64,000 bases of DNA from Lota lota (taxonomy: Eukaryota > Chordata > Actinopteri > Gadiformes > Lotidae). Numbering within the stretch: the stretch's first letter is position 1; every line of letters starts with the position of its first letter. Positions 48,239 to 60,267 of this stretch are shown here, piece after piece. The notes beneath the pieces were generated by a model. The model had not been told where the DNA came from. It searched no databases and saw nothing but the letters and a program-made list of their open reading frames with translations. The position numbers and the translations under genes were made by a program. The stretch is taken from positions 25,001 to 89,000 of the forward strand of contig JACYXH010000088.1 in assembly GCA_026745465.1 (NCBI GenBank). Reading direction: 5' to 3'.

Positions 48239-51200
48239 CTAGCAGTGGTGTGGCTGCAGTCTGTGGGAATGTGTGGTGGCAGTGTAGCTGTCGCTGGAGC
48301 TGCTCTGGAGGCTGTAGTGGTCCTCCTCCTCTTCCTCCTCCTCTTCTAACTCCTCCTCCTCCTCCTCGCCATCGCTGATGCTGTCCACGCTGTCGACCTC
48401 ACCGGGCGTTAACTCCATGCCCTCGATATCCACGTCAACATCTGTACACAACAACAACAGCAACAACACTAAGTAATGTAGTGACACGCTGGCCACTTTC
48501 ATTATTCAAATGCCGCCACCATGAGGAAATGGTGAGTGAGGGGATGTAGTTCCATGTTGTACACTGAAGGCGTTAAGATTCAAGCGAGCTGTGCCTGTTG
48601 GTTTAAACAGGGTTAAAACCAACTAAACAGGGTGTGTGGGTGTGTGTGCAGGGACGCTAGAAGTGGGGGGTGCCGAGGCTGTAACTGCAAGGATAGCTGA
48701 ACAAACTGGTGGACCAGACACAGGCCTTTATTGTCAACATATTCGCTTTTGGGTGGCTTTATAAATACAATGTGTCTGGCAACCGCAGTCACCGGAGACA
48801 ATTACATGACTCTGAACATGTTCATCTCGACACGATGATATCAAAATGTTAGAAGCTGGCTATAGTGTTCCACGTCAAAGTGAAACTGTTTTATGACCAA
48901 ATGTGCAGTATGATTAGTCATGTAGTATAACTAACTATTCAAGTGCAATTCTTACGACAAGGCAAGGGTCATCTACGTAATAAAATATCCAACCAACGTA
49001 ATTTTCATACTAAATTAAAAGAGATAGAAGATAGGTCTAGGTATAAAAGTATAAAAGAAAGTATGAAACGTGAGGTGCGGTCGTACTACGTTGCACCGGA
49101 AGCAGGTCATGTCAGGCCTTTTAGTGAGAACTGCTCATGATGGCAGGATTAATGCAGAGAGAAGTTATTAACATGTATTACATGTGTAGTCAGTAGCCAC
49201 GCTGGGGCCATCAGCGAATGAGTGCAAAGGCTTAAACTGGGATCAGTAAACATTTGACCCGGCGGACTGATCTGTAAACAAGGGGTTGGGAAGTCTGTGT
49301 AGTGTACCGCGCCGCATTGGGAGTTCAACATGTGTTGACATTTTGCATCCACTAAAAGGTATTGACTGTTGTTTCACACATAGATACCACCCGGTATTAG
49401 AGAGAGAGACTGTGTTTGGGTAGGTCGCTTCAGGTGGGTATATGCATTGTGAATGTGCTGGCTCAGCACAGCAGGCCAGTTCCTGAATGCTATTTACTAG
49501 TTAAGCAGAAGCTTTTTATCCAAAGCGACATGCAGTGAATTGTTTTTAAGATACATGTAATTAATGACCAGGTATTGATTCCCCGGGTTGCAGATATCAT
49601 CTGGGGTTGCTGGTGTCGGCCCAAGCCCGGCCGACTGTGTACAACCCGATGATTTAGGCCATTACGGTCTATCAAGAGGCAGCAAGTGAGGTGAAGACTC
49701 AGTGTTTCAAACTAGGTCAAGAGTCAATGGCTCGTCAGTAGGTGATGAGTCATTGATAGTTCAAAGTTCAAACTGTTGCTTAAGTGGCTTTGGAAATAAG
49801 AGTTATCACTGCTTGTGTACAATACATTTGAGATTATATGTAATGTCAAATCTTTTGTAGATCTTCTCTGCATATTCTTATTTGAATTATTGTATTTATT
49901 TATTATTTTTACTGTCCTGTAATTATGCTGCTGCTGACAACCAAAGTTTCATTGCAGTAATAATATGAATCTTATCTTATTACACACGGTCGACACACTG
50001 CTCAATTCTACCACTTCACAGGTACATGCCTACAACATGAGTGTTCTCTCCCAGGTTCTTTCTTTTGCAAAATGTTCTGTTTGTCAGGAATATTTCAATA
50101 TATTTCTGTTCAAACTTGATACATGTATGTTTTACAAGAGTCTTTCGGGTCTAATGCAAGCCATGCCATCACATGTTCTCTCAGTGCGTTGTTTACCGCA
50201 GCAACTCTACTGAAAAGCGGTTCTTGTACTTTTAGCCCCGTGCCTCCATTGGTTTTGAAATGTCAAATTCTGTAGCTTTCGTTCCCACCAATACTCTCTC
50301 AGCCAAATGCCCTCGGATAATTCCCTCAAGACATGCGATATTAATGCATGTAAATCTACCGTGTCATAACTCGTATGGCTGTGATCCAGGTGACAGATTA
50401 CTAGCTTGTTAGTATCTGCACTTGGGAGTTTAAAAACAAAATGTATGCAGAGATAAGTCTTGCAGTAAAACTTGGATAACCTACATACTACTTGTTGTGT
50501 ATTGCAATACATAGTTTGGACTCAAAGAGTCCCTAATCCCACCCTTCTAATACCGATACGCTTGAGAAATCAAAATGAGGTAGTGTGTTCCCACGTTGTT
50601 ACTGTAGTGTTAGTACAGATTTAATATTTCTATAACTGAACCGCAAACACACAAAATGCTATGGTTGAGCAGACCTCTCCCCCTCACCCCCCGGCCCCCT
50701 GAGGCCCCCTCACCTTGCTCGGAGTCGGTGGAGATGGTGGAGCCCATGCTGTCAGTGCGGACCCTCTCCACGGCACCCGACACGGAGAGCTGCTCCAGGC
50801 GGCGCTTGAGGTAGCGGTGCTCCCGCTGGAGCTGCTCCTTCACATTCAGGTTCCTCTTGTCCTGCTCCTCCAGCTTCTGCAGGCATGAGGGAGGGGCACA
50901 CACACCACCTGGCATGGGTCTCATTGTCATCACCAGAGTTCAGTGTCAGATGATGGAGGATGGCTGTTTTTTTGTCTTGTCTTTAGACTGAGGCTGTAGG
51001 CAGTAGGTTCAATGCTATGGAGTTCTGCTTGCTCTGAGGACAGACTTGGCTTATTCTTTTCCTATTTCCCATTGTTGTGAGTGACATTTTATGTTGTATC
51101 TGCTGTATTGATTAAGCATTTCTGTCTTTGCTTTTAGTCATAGTGTATTTCTATAGTATCCTTAACTTACTTGAAAAAATGTATTTAACATTTGAAGTAA

Positions 51201-52244
51201 TTTCAACCTCCTGCTGTATCACGTGAGTTCTGAGAAGTGCCTTCTCAGACAGTTCATACCCAGGAAACGCCTCAATAGCATGTCTTGGTCTAGACACACA
51301 GATAGGACGATCGAAAGCAAGCAGGAGATGCATGACAAACAGGAAACCAGAGGGTTAATAAATCATGTCTTAATTCCACCTCTCCCCCACCCAACCGCTG
51401 ACTGCCTCTGCGGCCAGGACTCGGAAACAGCAGCACTGCATGTGTGCAATATAGAATAATCATTCACCTCGTCAATGTGTGTTGAAGAACTCAAAGAAGG
51501 GCATTCATAGCGTAGCAACACCCATGCCATGTACTTCTGGGACCCCAACGCTAATTGGCTTCTCTTCTGTGATGTTGTGCGTGTCACTTAACGTCCATGG
51601 GCTGCATCTCTTACTGAACCGTGAACAAGAAAGGGAAGTGGGAGAAGAGGGAGAGGGGGGCAAGCCGAAGGAAACCCCAAATCTAATTATCTTCAACCGC
51701 ATAACTGAAGATCAGCCAAACGCACTGCACCCCTTCACCCCCCACTGTTCCATGCTTCACTCTGTTGACTTATGACTTAGTTTGAGAAGGACTTGACTCC
51801 CAGTTATGGGAACAGCCTCTCTCCCTCATTTCAACCTCTTCCAACTCTGATAGGATAATCGAGAGAGCAAGATAGAGAGAGGGGGGCGGGAGAGGTAGAG
51901 AGAAAGAGAGAATTTAAAGTCAGAAAACTCTTTGTACTTTTGGGGACAGCGTCTTCCGACTCCCAGTCAGAAGGTCCTGGGTTCGATTCCCCAATGTCCC
52001 ATAGGCATCCTTGAGCAAGATGCCCTATCTGCTCCATAATGCATGTCATCTGAACTTACTGTAAGTCACTTTGGATAAAAGTTTCAACTAAAGATCACTA
52101 TGAGTAAAGATTAATAACTAATAACATAGAGGCTGAGAGCTTGTTGAGACACTGAGCAGTTAAAAAAGAAAACTTGAGAAAAGCACAGCTGCTGAAGACA
52201 CAAGTCATTGAAATGACTCATTTCTGGCATCACTTTAGGAACAC

Positions 52245-52313
<69 letters not shown>

Positions 52314-52629
52314 CATTTGGCTCCTCTGTAAAATACACATTGGTTGCTCTCAGGGCGCAGACAATCGTGGCATTTAAGGTGTCATGCAAACAGAAACAAA
52401 ATAAGCTGTTGACAGACGCTGGGAAGTCAAATGTCAGATGTGGCAGATGTGCTCTGACAGCAGCGTTATAAACCACACGGTGGTGTTAGTGTGTGGTTTT
52501 CCTTCTCCACATACCTTGATGTGCATTTTGGCCCGCTTCAGGAGGCTCAGGGTGGTGTGTCTGGTGCTGTCCGGACCCAGCGGAACCAGCTTCTTCAGCT
52601 GCTCCAAGTAGAGCCGCAGTTTGGCACGT
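48239..52629 (-). CDS. mxd4: MAX dimerization protein 4 (MAD family bHLH-Zip repressor), 3' part
   Basis: MXD proteins pair with MAX, bind E-boxes and recruit SIN3 to oppose MYC. Three in-phase exons are seen: 52515-52629, 50714-50876 and 48239-48441. They encode the end of the basic region and the helix-loop-helix ([36 protein letters not shown]), the zipper ([20 protein letters not shown] then [11 protein letters not shown]), and a tail with [15 protein letters not shown] and [16 protein letters not shown], then DHYSLQSS. These match MXD4 better than MXD3 or MXD1. A run of about 18 mostly Glu residues interrupts the tail. The first exons (SIN3-interacting MELNSLL-type helix, exon with HNELEKHR) were not found up to 64000, so the gene is partial here. 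Confidence 0.88.
49498..49600 (-). mobile_element. tRNA-SINE-like remnant, antisense
   Basis: AAGCTTTTTATCCAAAGCGAC is the complement of the common teleost SINE tail, followed by a decayed B-box-like stretch. In the last mxd4 intron. Confidence 0.4.
49905..49980 (+). mobile_element. LINE 3'-end remnant
   Basis: TTTCATTGCAGTAATAATAT followed by an ATCTTATCTTATT tail resembles the 3' end of teleost L2-type LINEs. No coding part was seen. Confidence 0.4.
51937..52092 (+). mobile_element. tRNA-derived SINE, nearly complete
   Basis: An A-box-like region, the B box GGTTCGATTCC at 51980-51990, a body with GCATCCTTGAGCAAGATGCC, and a tail CACTTTGGATAAAAG. In the mxd4 intron between the two zipper-side exons. 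Confidence 0.75.
52249..52311. repeat. (GT)n microsatellite
   Basis: About 31 uninterrupted GT units. Confidence 0.97.
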
Positions 52630-53605
52630 CTGTGGACAACAAACACACAGGTGCTAAGGACAACAGGATCGCCTGTATAGTGGACAGATAGATCGACGTA
52701 GAGGGGAGATTAATGTAGCAAGTGGTCACTGTGATAAAACGCCGTCAATGTGATCGATAATTTATTTTAGATTCCCTTTTGGTTTTGGTTGGTTGGGCTA
52801 AGAAAAGCCTGTTTTGAGGGAACAGGAGGGTCTAGTGGGGGTAGCTTAATATGAGACAAATATGTGGCCAATCACAATGCAAAACACCTCATTTTAGTTT
52901 TTAGAAACCGAAGATAGCACTTGCAATACTTTTCAGACCCTATCTAGCTCCAAGAGGTTATACAGATGGCACAGGTCCAGCATTGAGGTATAGCCAATAG
53001 CCAGCCAATGACATTTGCCATTCAAACTAAGCCATGGTGACATTGTCGTCATGACTGGCTTTAGTTGGTGGTGGGTGGCTGTTTGGCCAGTGCTTTCATA
53101 ATCCTGAACAATACACTGGATAAAGGTTTTATTATCTCATATCTGTGGACATTTATCATTTGGATTGTGGTTCGTCACCACACAACCAATTGTTGTAAAC
53201 TGTACATATTCAACTACTAAAATCAATTCACATGGTGCCACATTGTTGGACAAATTTATTAAATCCTAATCATGCATAAACTGAGTGCAAAACAACAGCC
53301 CCTGATGTAACCCATAAGTCAACAACTATTCACACAAAGGCAAAAAGCAGTGTAGACACTGCTTCAGTATCATTTATAATTCCCCTTCCCCCTGGTCGCT
53401 AAAGCACTATCCTCCCTTATGGACAGCTAGCACATGAACAACCACTCTATTTGTCACCAGATAGCCTGTGGCTACTTCTTCACTACCTTGGAAAAAAAGC
53501 TGTGGCGTGTAAACAAGTTTCAACAACGTAAGCACCATCTCCACTGTAACGGCATGGAAAGTGGTTAGAGAGAGCAAACGCACGCAGACACAGCTACACA
53601 ACACG

Positions 53606-53639
<34 letters not shown>

Positions 53640-55272
53640 TAACGCTCCCCCGGTTTGATTTGTTTTAGGGGTGGGGGGTGGAAGGGCGTTGGCCATCCAG
53701 GGAATGAAAGACCCTCTCACTAGCCTTCTCTGTAGCTTTTAGAGGTCAACCTGTTGCTGACCAATTCCTCTCCCTCTCTCTCCTCTCTCTCTCTCTCCCT
53801 CCCTCCATCACACCCTCTCTCTCTCTCTGGATCATAACAGTATCTTTCAGCATGTTTCTGGTTTAATTATAGCTACAGAAAGACCAGACCACTTTAATCA
53901 ACAAGGAAAATGAGTAAAAACAAACATGCAGCCAGCGTACCTCTCGCAGGTGCTGGCTGGGACGATCTAAAGCAGGGCGTGTGAAAGTTACTCCAGTGGT
54001 CTCATTCCCACCTCTCCCAGGGGGATAACACCCCCCCCCCCCCTCCTTCTTCACCCAGCCAACAAAAACACAGGCTCAGTCTGCTGGAGAACAAGTGTCT
54101 TCAGAGGAGGACAGGGGCTGGAGTGGGGGAGGGGGGTGGGTGGGTGATGGGGGGGCACACCTCCAACCTGCCCTGGGTCCCAGCCCACATGAAGTGGTTG
54201 GAGGTGAGCCAGGGGAAGTGGACAGGAAGGAGGTGGGGGTCTGTGCGCTGGGGAGGAGGGAGGGGGAGAGGGGATCGGGGTGGGGGCTGTTTTGCTTTTT
54301 TTCCTCTTCTTTTTTGGGGTTGGAAGCAGGGTCTGGTGTTGTGGAGGACTGGGTGCAGAAAGGCTTCTTTGAGGCTGAGTGTGCTCAGCTGCACTGGGCT
54401 GGGCTCTGAGCAGATCATCCCAGGGTCATTTGAGCCAATAGGCAACCAACTTGCAACCTCTCTCTCTCTTTCTCTCTCTCTAACTCTCGCTCTCTCAGTC
54501 TCCCACACTCTTTCTCTCTGTTTCTCTCACACTCACTCTATGTCTCACTTTTTCCTTCTCTCACTCACCCCCCTCCCACTCACTCTTTCTCACTCTCTCT
54601 CTCATTCCCTCTCTGGCAGTGAAAAGCAAAAACAAGGCGTTGCTCAAAGTACTCTGCTTGACTTTAGAGAATACTTCATAATTGTATAAATCAAAGTATC
54701 ATAAGTAGAGGCCAGGGTAGCTAGCTGGTCCCAGAGAGAATCAAACAAAAAACGAAATGTAAAGCAGTCAGACTGTAGGTCCACCATATAACTTGTATGA
54801 TCGGTTGAAGTCAACTGAATTCTGCTTGTTAACGTTTAACCTTATAGGTCTTTTTTTCACCAACTTTACCTGTTTAGCTAGGGCAACCTGTCAATCCATG
54901 TCAAACTTTAGTGCAATGTTCACTGTCAATCTACATCAAACTTAAGTGCAGCTTTAACTATCTCAAATTATGTAGATCTAGCCCAAAGTTGCAAAGTAAA
55001 GAACATTTCTTCTCACAAAGATACAAAACAGTTCTGGGCAGAGCTCCTGCGACCCACATACCCAAATGAGTGACACTATGCTAGGCATCCCACACCGCCG
55101 TCCGACGGGGAACTTCCATCCACGCCTCCCACATACTTCATGGAACACAGTGCACGTCAATGAGACTACACCTGCTGGTCTTCTGTCCCGCTGAGCAATT
55201 TACTCTGCTCTCCCCGACTCTCTGCTAGCCTTGAAAGCTCCCTGCCTGAGCATGTGCCGCTCGGGCCACGGG

Positions 55273-55306
<34 letters not shown>

Positions 55307-55422
55307 ACACACAAACACACACACTCACACACATACATACTAGCACACACACACACACATACACACACACACACACACACCCACACCCGCACACATACAC
55401 ACACACACATACACACACACAT

Positions 55423-55462
<40 letters not shown>

Positions 55463-55579
55463 ACACACACACACACACAAACAAATGCACAGAATCACAC
55501 ACATATGCACACATGCAAACATACACACACATGCACACACATACACAAACACAAACACACACACACGTATACATACACA
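55273..55579. repeat. Compound (CA)n array, about 300 bp
   Basis: CA repeats interrupted by AAACACACTC, TACATAC and ATGCACA variants. Very long HTHTHT or VCVCVC frames here are not genes. Confidence 0.95.
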
Positions 55580-56216
55580 CGCATTGTTTTTTTCCAGCAG
55601 ACTTGGAGCCGGACGGACCCTGCCCTACCCCACTTCTGTTATTCGTGAGCCAGACTCTGGTCACGCTATGTTTATCAGATCCGTCTTCAAAACAGTCAGG
55701 CATGCACAGGGCTGGATCTGCTGTCTGCATCTACCAAACAAAACTCTTTGGTTGTAATGGTTTGGCTTGGGTGGAACACTCCAACATAAAGAATTTAGTG
55801 AATTTGAGAGTTGAAAGGGATTTTCGTTATCGCTAAAGTCGCGTCAAGAGGAATGCAGACACGGTTGCAGCAGAGAGATATGGTGCAGTATACAAGTGTC
55901 ACAGACCCACATATCTGTGAAGGAAGGCACCAGTACCGTTGATTCCATTCAACCCTATGATAATATGCAAAAAATGAGTTTAGGACGGCTCAACACACAG
56001 TGGTTAGTGATAGGACGAATGCATATCTGCGTAATAAATCACTGGAGCCTAAAGGCTATGTCCAGTTAGGGGATGAGGAAGTGTTTTCTACAGGGGCCAA
56101 GAAGAAAACAAGCACCTGATCGCTCTCACATGCCACGTACTCCCACTCTCACACACACAGACACACACACAGTTTGTTTCTACTCTCTGCCAACCCCCCA
56201 CAAGGCCCCACAAGGC

Positions 56217-56400
56217 CCTCACCTCCAGCCCCACTCATAACCTCACCTCCACCCCCATTCATAACCTCACCCCGACCCCCAGCCCTACCCATAACCTCAC
56301 CCTCATCCCCCGCCCCACCAATAACCTCACCTCCACCCCCATTCATAACCTCACCCCCACCCCTAGCACCACCCATTTCCTCACCCTCCACCTCCCTCCT
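56217..56400. repeat. C-rich minisatellite with CATAACCTCACC units
   Basis: About six units of roughly 24-36 bp share CATAACCTCACC followed by a variable C-rich spacer. Confidence 0.8.
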
Positions 56401-56967
56401 CCCACTCCCACTCTGTGAGGGGGGGCTCGCTGCCAACACAAAGTATGTGGAGTTGAGCTTCTGGCTACAAGCTGTATATACCTCTAGATGTTCAGAACAG
56501 CTTCCACCCTGGTTTGTTCCATTTCAATCCAATAACCGTTTCATTGAAATCATAATGGTAATTTATTTCTGTCGTACAACATTTGATTTTGTGAGTGATG
56601 TAATGTTTGTGCATGTCATTTTTTTTTTCTCTTGATCTGATAATGATCGCACATGAGTTTGCAGTGGAGGATAGGAGCAAACAGAGGGTGACCGGACTTT
56701 GTGTTAACCTCAGCCATCCTTTCATCCGTTCATAAGGCATCACCCCAATGACAGGCCCACGACACCGTTACCGTCAGAAACGCCACCTTACAGCCCTCAT
56801 TGTGAGGGAGCATACAGTGTAAACACTGGGCCCTCATCACTCTCTATAATGTCTCTCTCTTTATCTCTCTTTAGCCCTCTCTTTCTCACTCTCACTCTCT
56901 CTCTCTAGAGCTCTCTCTGCTGCTCTGTGTGTGTGTGTCTCTCTCTCTGCTGATCTGTGTGTCTCTC

Positions 56968-57004
<37 letters not shown>

Positions 57005-57420
57005 TGCTCTGTGTGTGCGTCTCTCTCTACCTCTTTCTCTACTCTCTACTCGCTCCTGTTTGCATCGTTTTTTCGGCCAAGATCACGTCAGGACCCATCA
57101 AAAGAGACCAAACCAAACCACTCAAGCCATTCAGATATATTGCCCTTCTATGCAGCCATGGTATCTTGCTTAGTAAGTTCAGGCTAAAACAACTAAAACA
57201 TTAAAACACCACCTTGCTGTCACTAGTTATTCAGTCACTACTTGTGCCAGTGAAGTGATTCAAGTGAAGCAATTCATTGAATGTAATTACTTAATTACAA
57301 TCTAATATTTATTTTTAGAACGATATATGAACAACGTTCATATATTTTGTAATGCAAAGTTATGGTTATATTACGTGCTAAACAGCTTATTGGGTATTAT
57401 TCATTTCACGTGACAAGGGC

Positions 57421-57520
57421 TAGTGTTCAGGAGGGGAGGGAGGAGTAGGGAGGGAGGAGGAGGAGGAAGAGAGGGGGGAGGAGAGGGAGGGGGAGGAGAA
57501 GAGAGGGGGGGGAAGGTTTG
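57421..57520. repeat. G/GA-rich low-complexity tract
   Basis: Runs of GGGAGGAGG and GGGGGG, with strong purine bias on the + strand. Confidence 0.85.
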
Positions 57521-58089
57521 GGGTCTGTGTTGCGTGAGAGGAGCATTAGGTAGGAATCTGAGCCTCCCAGTGACTCTACATCTGGTTGGCAGGCTCCTGG
57601 AGCCAGGGTGGGGTGGGTGGGAGGGAGGTTGAGGGGTCCATGATACATTCACGCCCACAACAGCTATGTCCATGCACACAACAACTACATGCACACAATA
57701 ACTACGTGCACACAAGCACGGGCTGTCAGCACTGCCCAACGGCACTGTTTAAATTTAACCAGGATGACCCAAGTTACTCCAGGACATTGAACACACTGAG
57801 AGACAGAGAGGGCAGATACACGATGAGAGAGAGAGGGAAAGAGGGGGCAGGGGATTACATATGATAGTAAATCTGTCAATCCTCCTCTGGAGATGAAGCT
57901 TGTTTTCTGTCAGCGGCCGGGCCACACCCCCGGACGACAGCTTGTGTGCTGTGACAACTACAGAGACGACAGGGCACTGAGTACTGATAAACACATACAC
58001 ACACAAACACAAACGCACACACATATCATCCCGGCTGCAGCGAAGGACTCCGTCTCACATGACTCCTGCTTTCACACGCGAGCTGCAAG

Positions 58090-58290
58090 CCGACACCAAA
58101 CTGAACCACACAGCACAGCACAACACACACAGAGCGACACAACACAAAGCAAGATAACATAGACAGAACAACACAAGACAACACAACTCAATAAAGCACA
58201 ACACAACTCGACATGACCCGGCATGACTCAACACAATTTGAAACAATATGACACAACACAACACACTCAACCCAACTCGAAACAACACAA
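58090..58290. repeat. Degenerate ACACAAC-type repeat
   Basis: Irregular 5-10-bp units such as CACAACACA, ACACAACTCG and GACACAACAC, nearly lacking T-rich content. Confidence 0.7.
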
Positions 58291-59394
58291 AATAAATGAA
58301 CACAAATGCCCCCAGGAAAGCTAAGACTGTTAGCTTGTTTCAGCAGACTGAAACCCCAAACAAAACAACAATTAGAAAAAAACAGAACTGCATATCACGT
58401 GCCAGACTGTCATATCAAGCGACTTGTTGTTTACACATTAGTAGTAGTATTTCCACACACATGCCTGGGAATTCTCTTGTATAATTACACTAGATTTAAC
58501 GTGAGCAAAACAGCAACTAATCCCAGAGTAAAAATAAGCAAGGCTTATTACGACAGCCTTTCCCTCTGACACCGCCAGACTGTGTCATGTGAGAAACAGA
58601 TGTTGAACGCAATAAAAAAAAAAGAGCAGGGAATGTGTGAGCAAATAGAGGGGGGATTTACAAGAGGTTTCCCTGGTGGAAATGTATACTACTGTGTGCA
58701 TCGTTTTGTCGAGCAAGGCAAAACATTCTCGCCAAATGCTTAACGCATAACTGTGTACGTTACATGTACATTTGAATAACGGTTGGGTTTATGAAAAATA
58801 AAAACTGAACCGAAAAAGACACACCTCCAGAACTGGATGGACTGTTTCAGACAAGTTTGGTAAGTAATGTATAGTCAGGTTTTCACCCTCTGATGAGGAC
58901 AGGGTAAAAATAGGACAGTTCTAGTCTGACACAGTGTTTGTCAATGATTAACATGCTGTAAACTGCTGCCCCGCACGTAATCAGTCCTGTCAGCTGCTGC
59001 TGTTCTAAGCATTTGTTTATTAAGGAAATGTATTTAGTTGTATTTTTTTAAACAAATAAACCAAAAAGAGATATGTAAGGGAAATATAACAGCACTGAAT
59101 AAAATAATTTGTATGTATAGGAACAGCTATCAAAACAAAACAAAAAAGTCACAAAGCAATAATATTCTTACTTAATGATGATACTTAATGCCAAAAGAAA
59201 ACGGTATTATTATTTGTAATAAGCCTGAGCGTGGTAGTGTTTGAGCTATCTCAGGTCGCCTCTCTCTACACGGCCTTCTGAGCGGTCTGTTACTTAACTC
59301 AACATTCCAGCATATGTCTGCTCTGCTGACCTGGTTTTCAGGCTGCCTTGTTCAACTCACTGCACATACTGTAGCAACCATACTACAAAACCTG

Positions 59395-59790
59395 GTCCTT
59401 TACAACGACACTGCCATCTCCTAGCCAACCACAACCTGTGCACAACTGTACATGCACGTACATGTCCTACACAGCCATCTCCTATACATCTACATAACCA
59501 TGTCCTACACAGCTACACCATCATCTATACATGACCGGTCCTACACAACTACATTATCCTCTCCTAAACACAACCTGTCCAGCTACACAACTACACTACC
59601 ACGTGCCACACAACCACACAACTATGCTCTACACAACTTCACAACAATCTCCTATTCACAGCCATTCTACACCACCATAACCTATTTCACAGCCATATCA
59701 TACTCAACGTAAGACCATCTCCTACACAACTCCACACAACCATCGCCTACACAACTACAGTTCTACATAATCGTGTCCTACACAGTCCTC
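59395..59790. repeat. Degenerate minisatellite with CTACACAAC / CATCTCCTA units
   Basis: About 400 bp of imperfect 15-30-bp units combining ACAACTACAC, CCATCTCCTA and CCTACACAAC. Confidence 0.75.
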
Positions 59791-60195
59791 TTTCTGCCCC
59801 ACCCACCTGCTGTTGCATCAGATTTGTCCTCCTCCCCCTCATCCTCATCCTCCTCCTCCTCCTATATTGACTTGTCTTACTTAGGTCAGGTCTCTCCTTC
59901 TTTCCCCGTCTTTCTCATTCTCTTAATCAATTATTATATATAATGGATTCTAAATGTGGAATGTTGTGTTTTTCTTTTCTCTTGCTCATCTCTTGTTCTC
60001 TTCTTCCAAATTAACCGTGAGTCATGTTTGTTTCGTGTACTTGGTGAAATTCACTTCCTGAATCTACACCGCCATATGCATAAATTGGTTTATGACCCGA
60101 GACGGCAAACCACAATGCACACACGATCCTTTTGAGATGTGTGTCTACTATGTGCCCTATAGCTAGTCCAACATGCTTCCACACTTAAACACACA

Positions 60196-60197
<2 letters not shown>

Positions 60198-60263
<66 letters not shown>
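60198..60263. repeat. (CA)n microsatellite
   Basis: About 32 CA units. Confidence 0.97.

Positions 60264-60267
<4 letters not shown>

Noticed and set aside
48943-49140. Frame reading [20 protein letters not shown]
   Set aside because: Lysine-rich AT-coded text without a recognisable domain or splice borders; too weak to call a gene.
51937-52092. Possible tRNA gene (good B box GGTTCGATTCC)
   Set aside because: No intact cloverleaf. The downstream body and tail match a SINE layout, so it is called a SINE.
54101-54689. Overlapping frames of 104-188 aa
   Set aside because: They arise from G-rich and CT-rich low-complexity DNA on opposite strands; no family resemblance.
55225-55836. Frames of up to 201 aa reading HTHTHT or VCVCVC
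   Set aside because: They are translations of a compound CA microsatellite.
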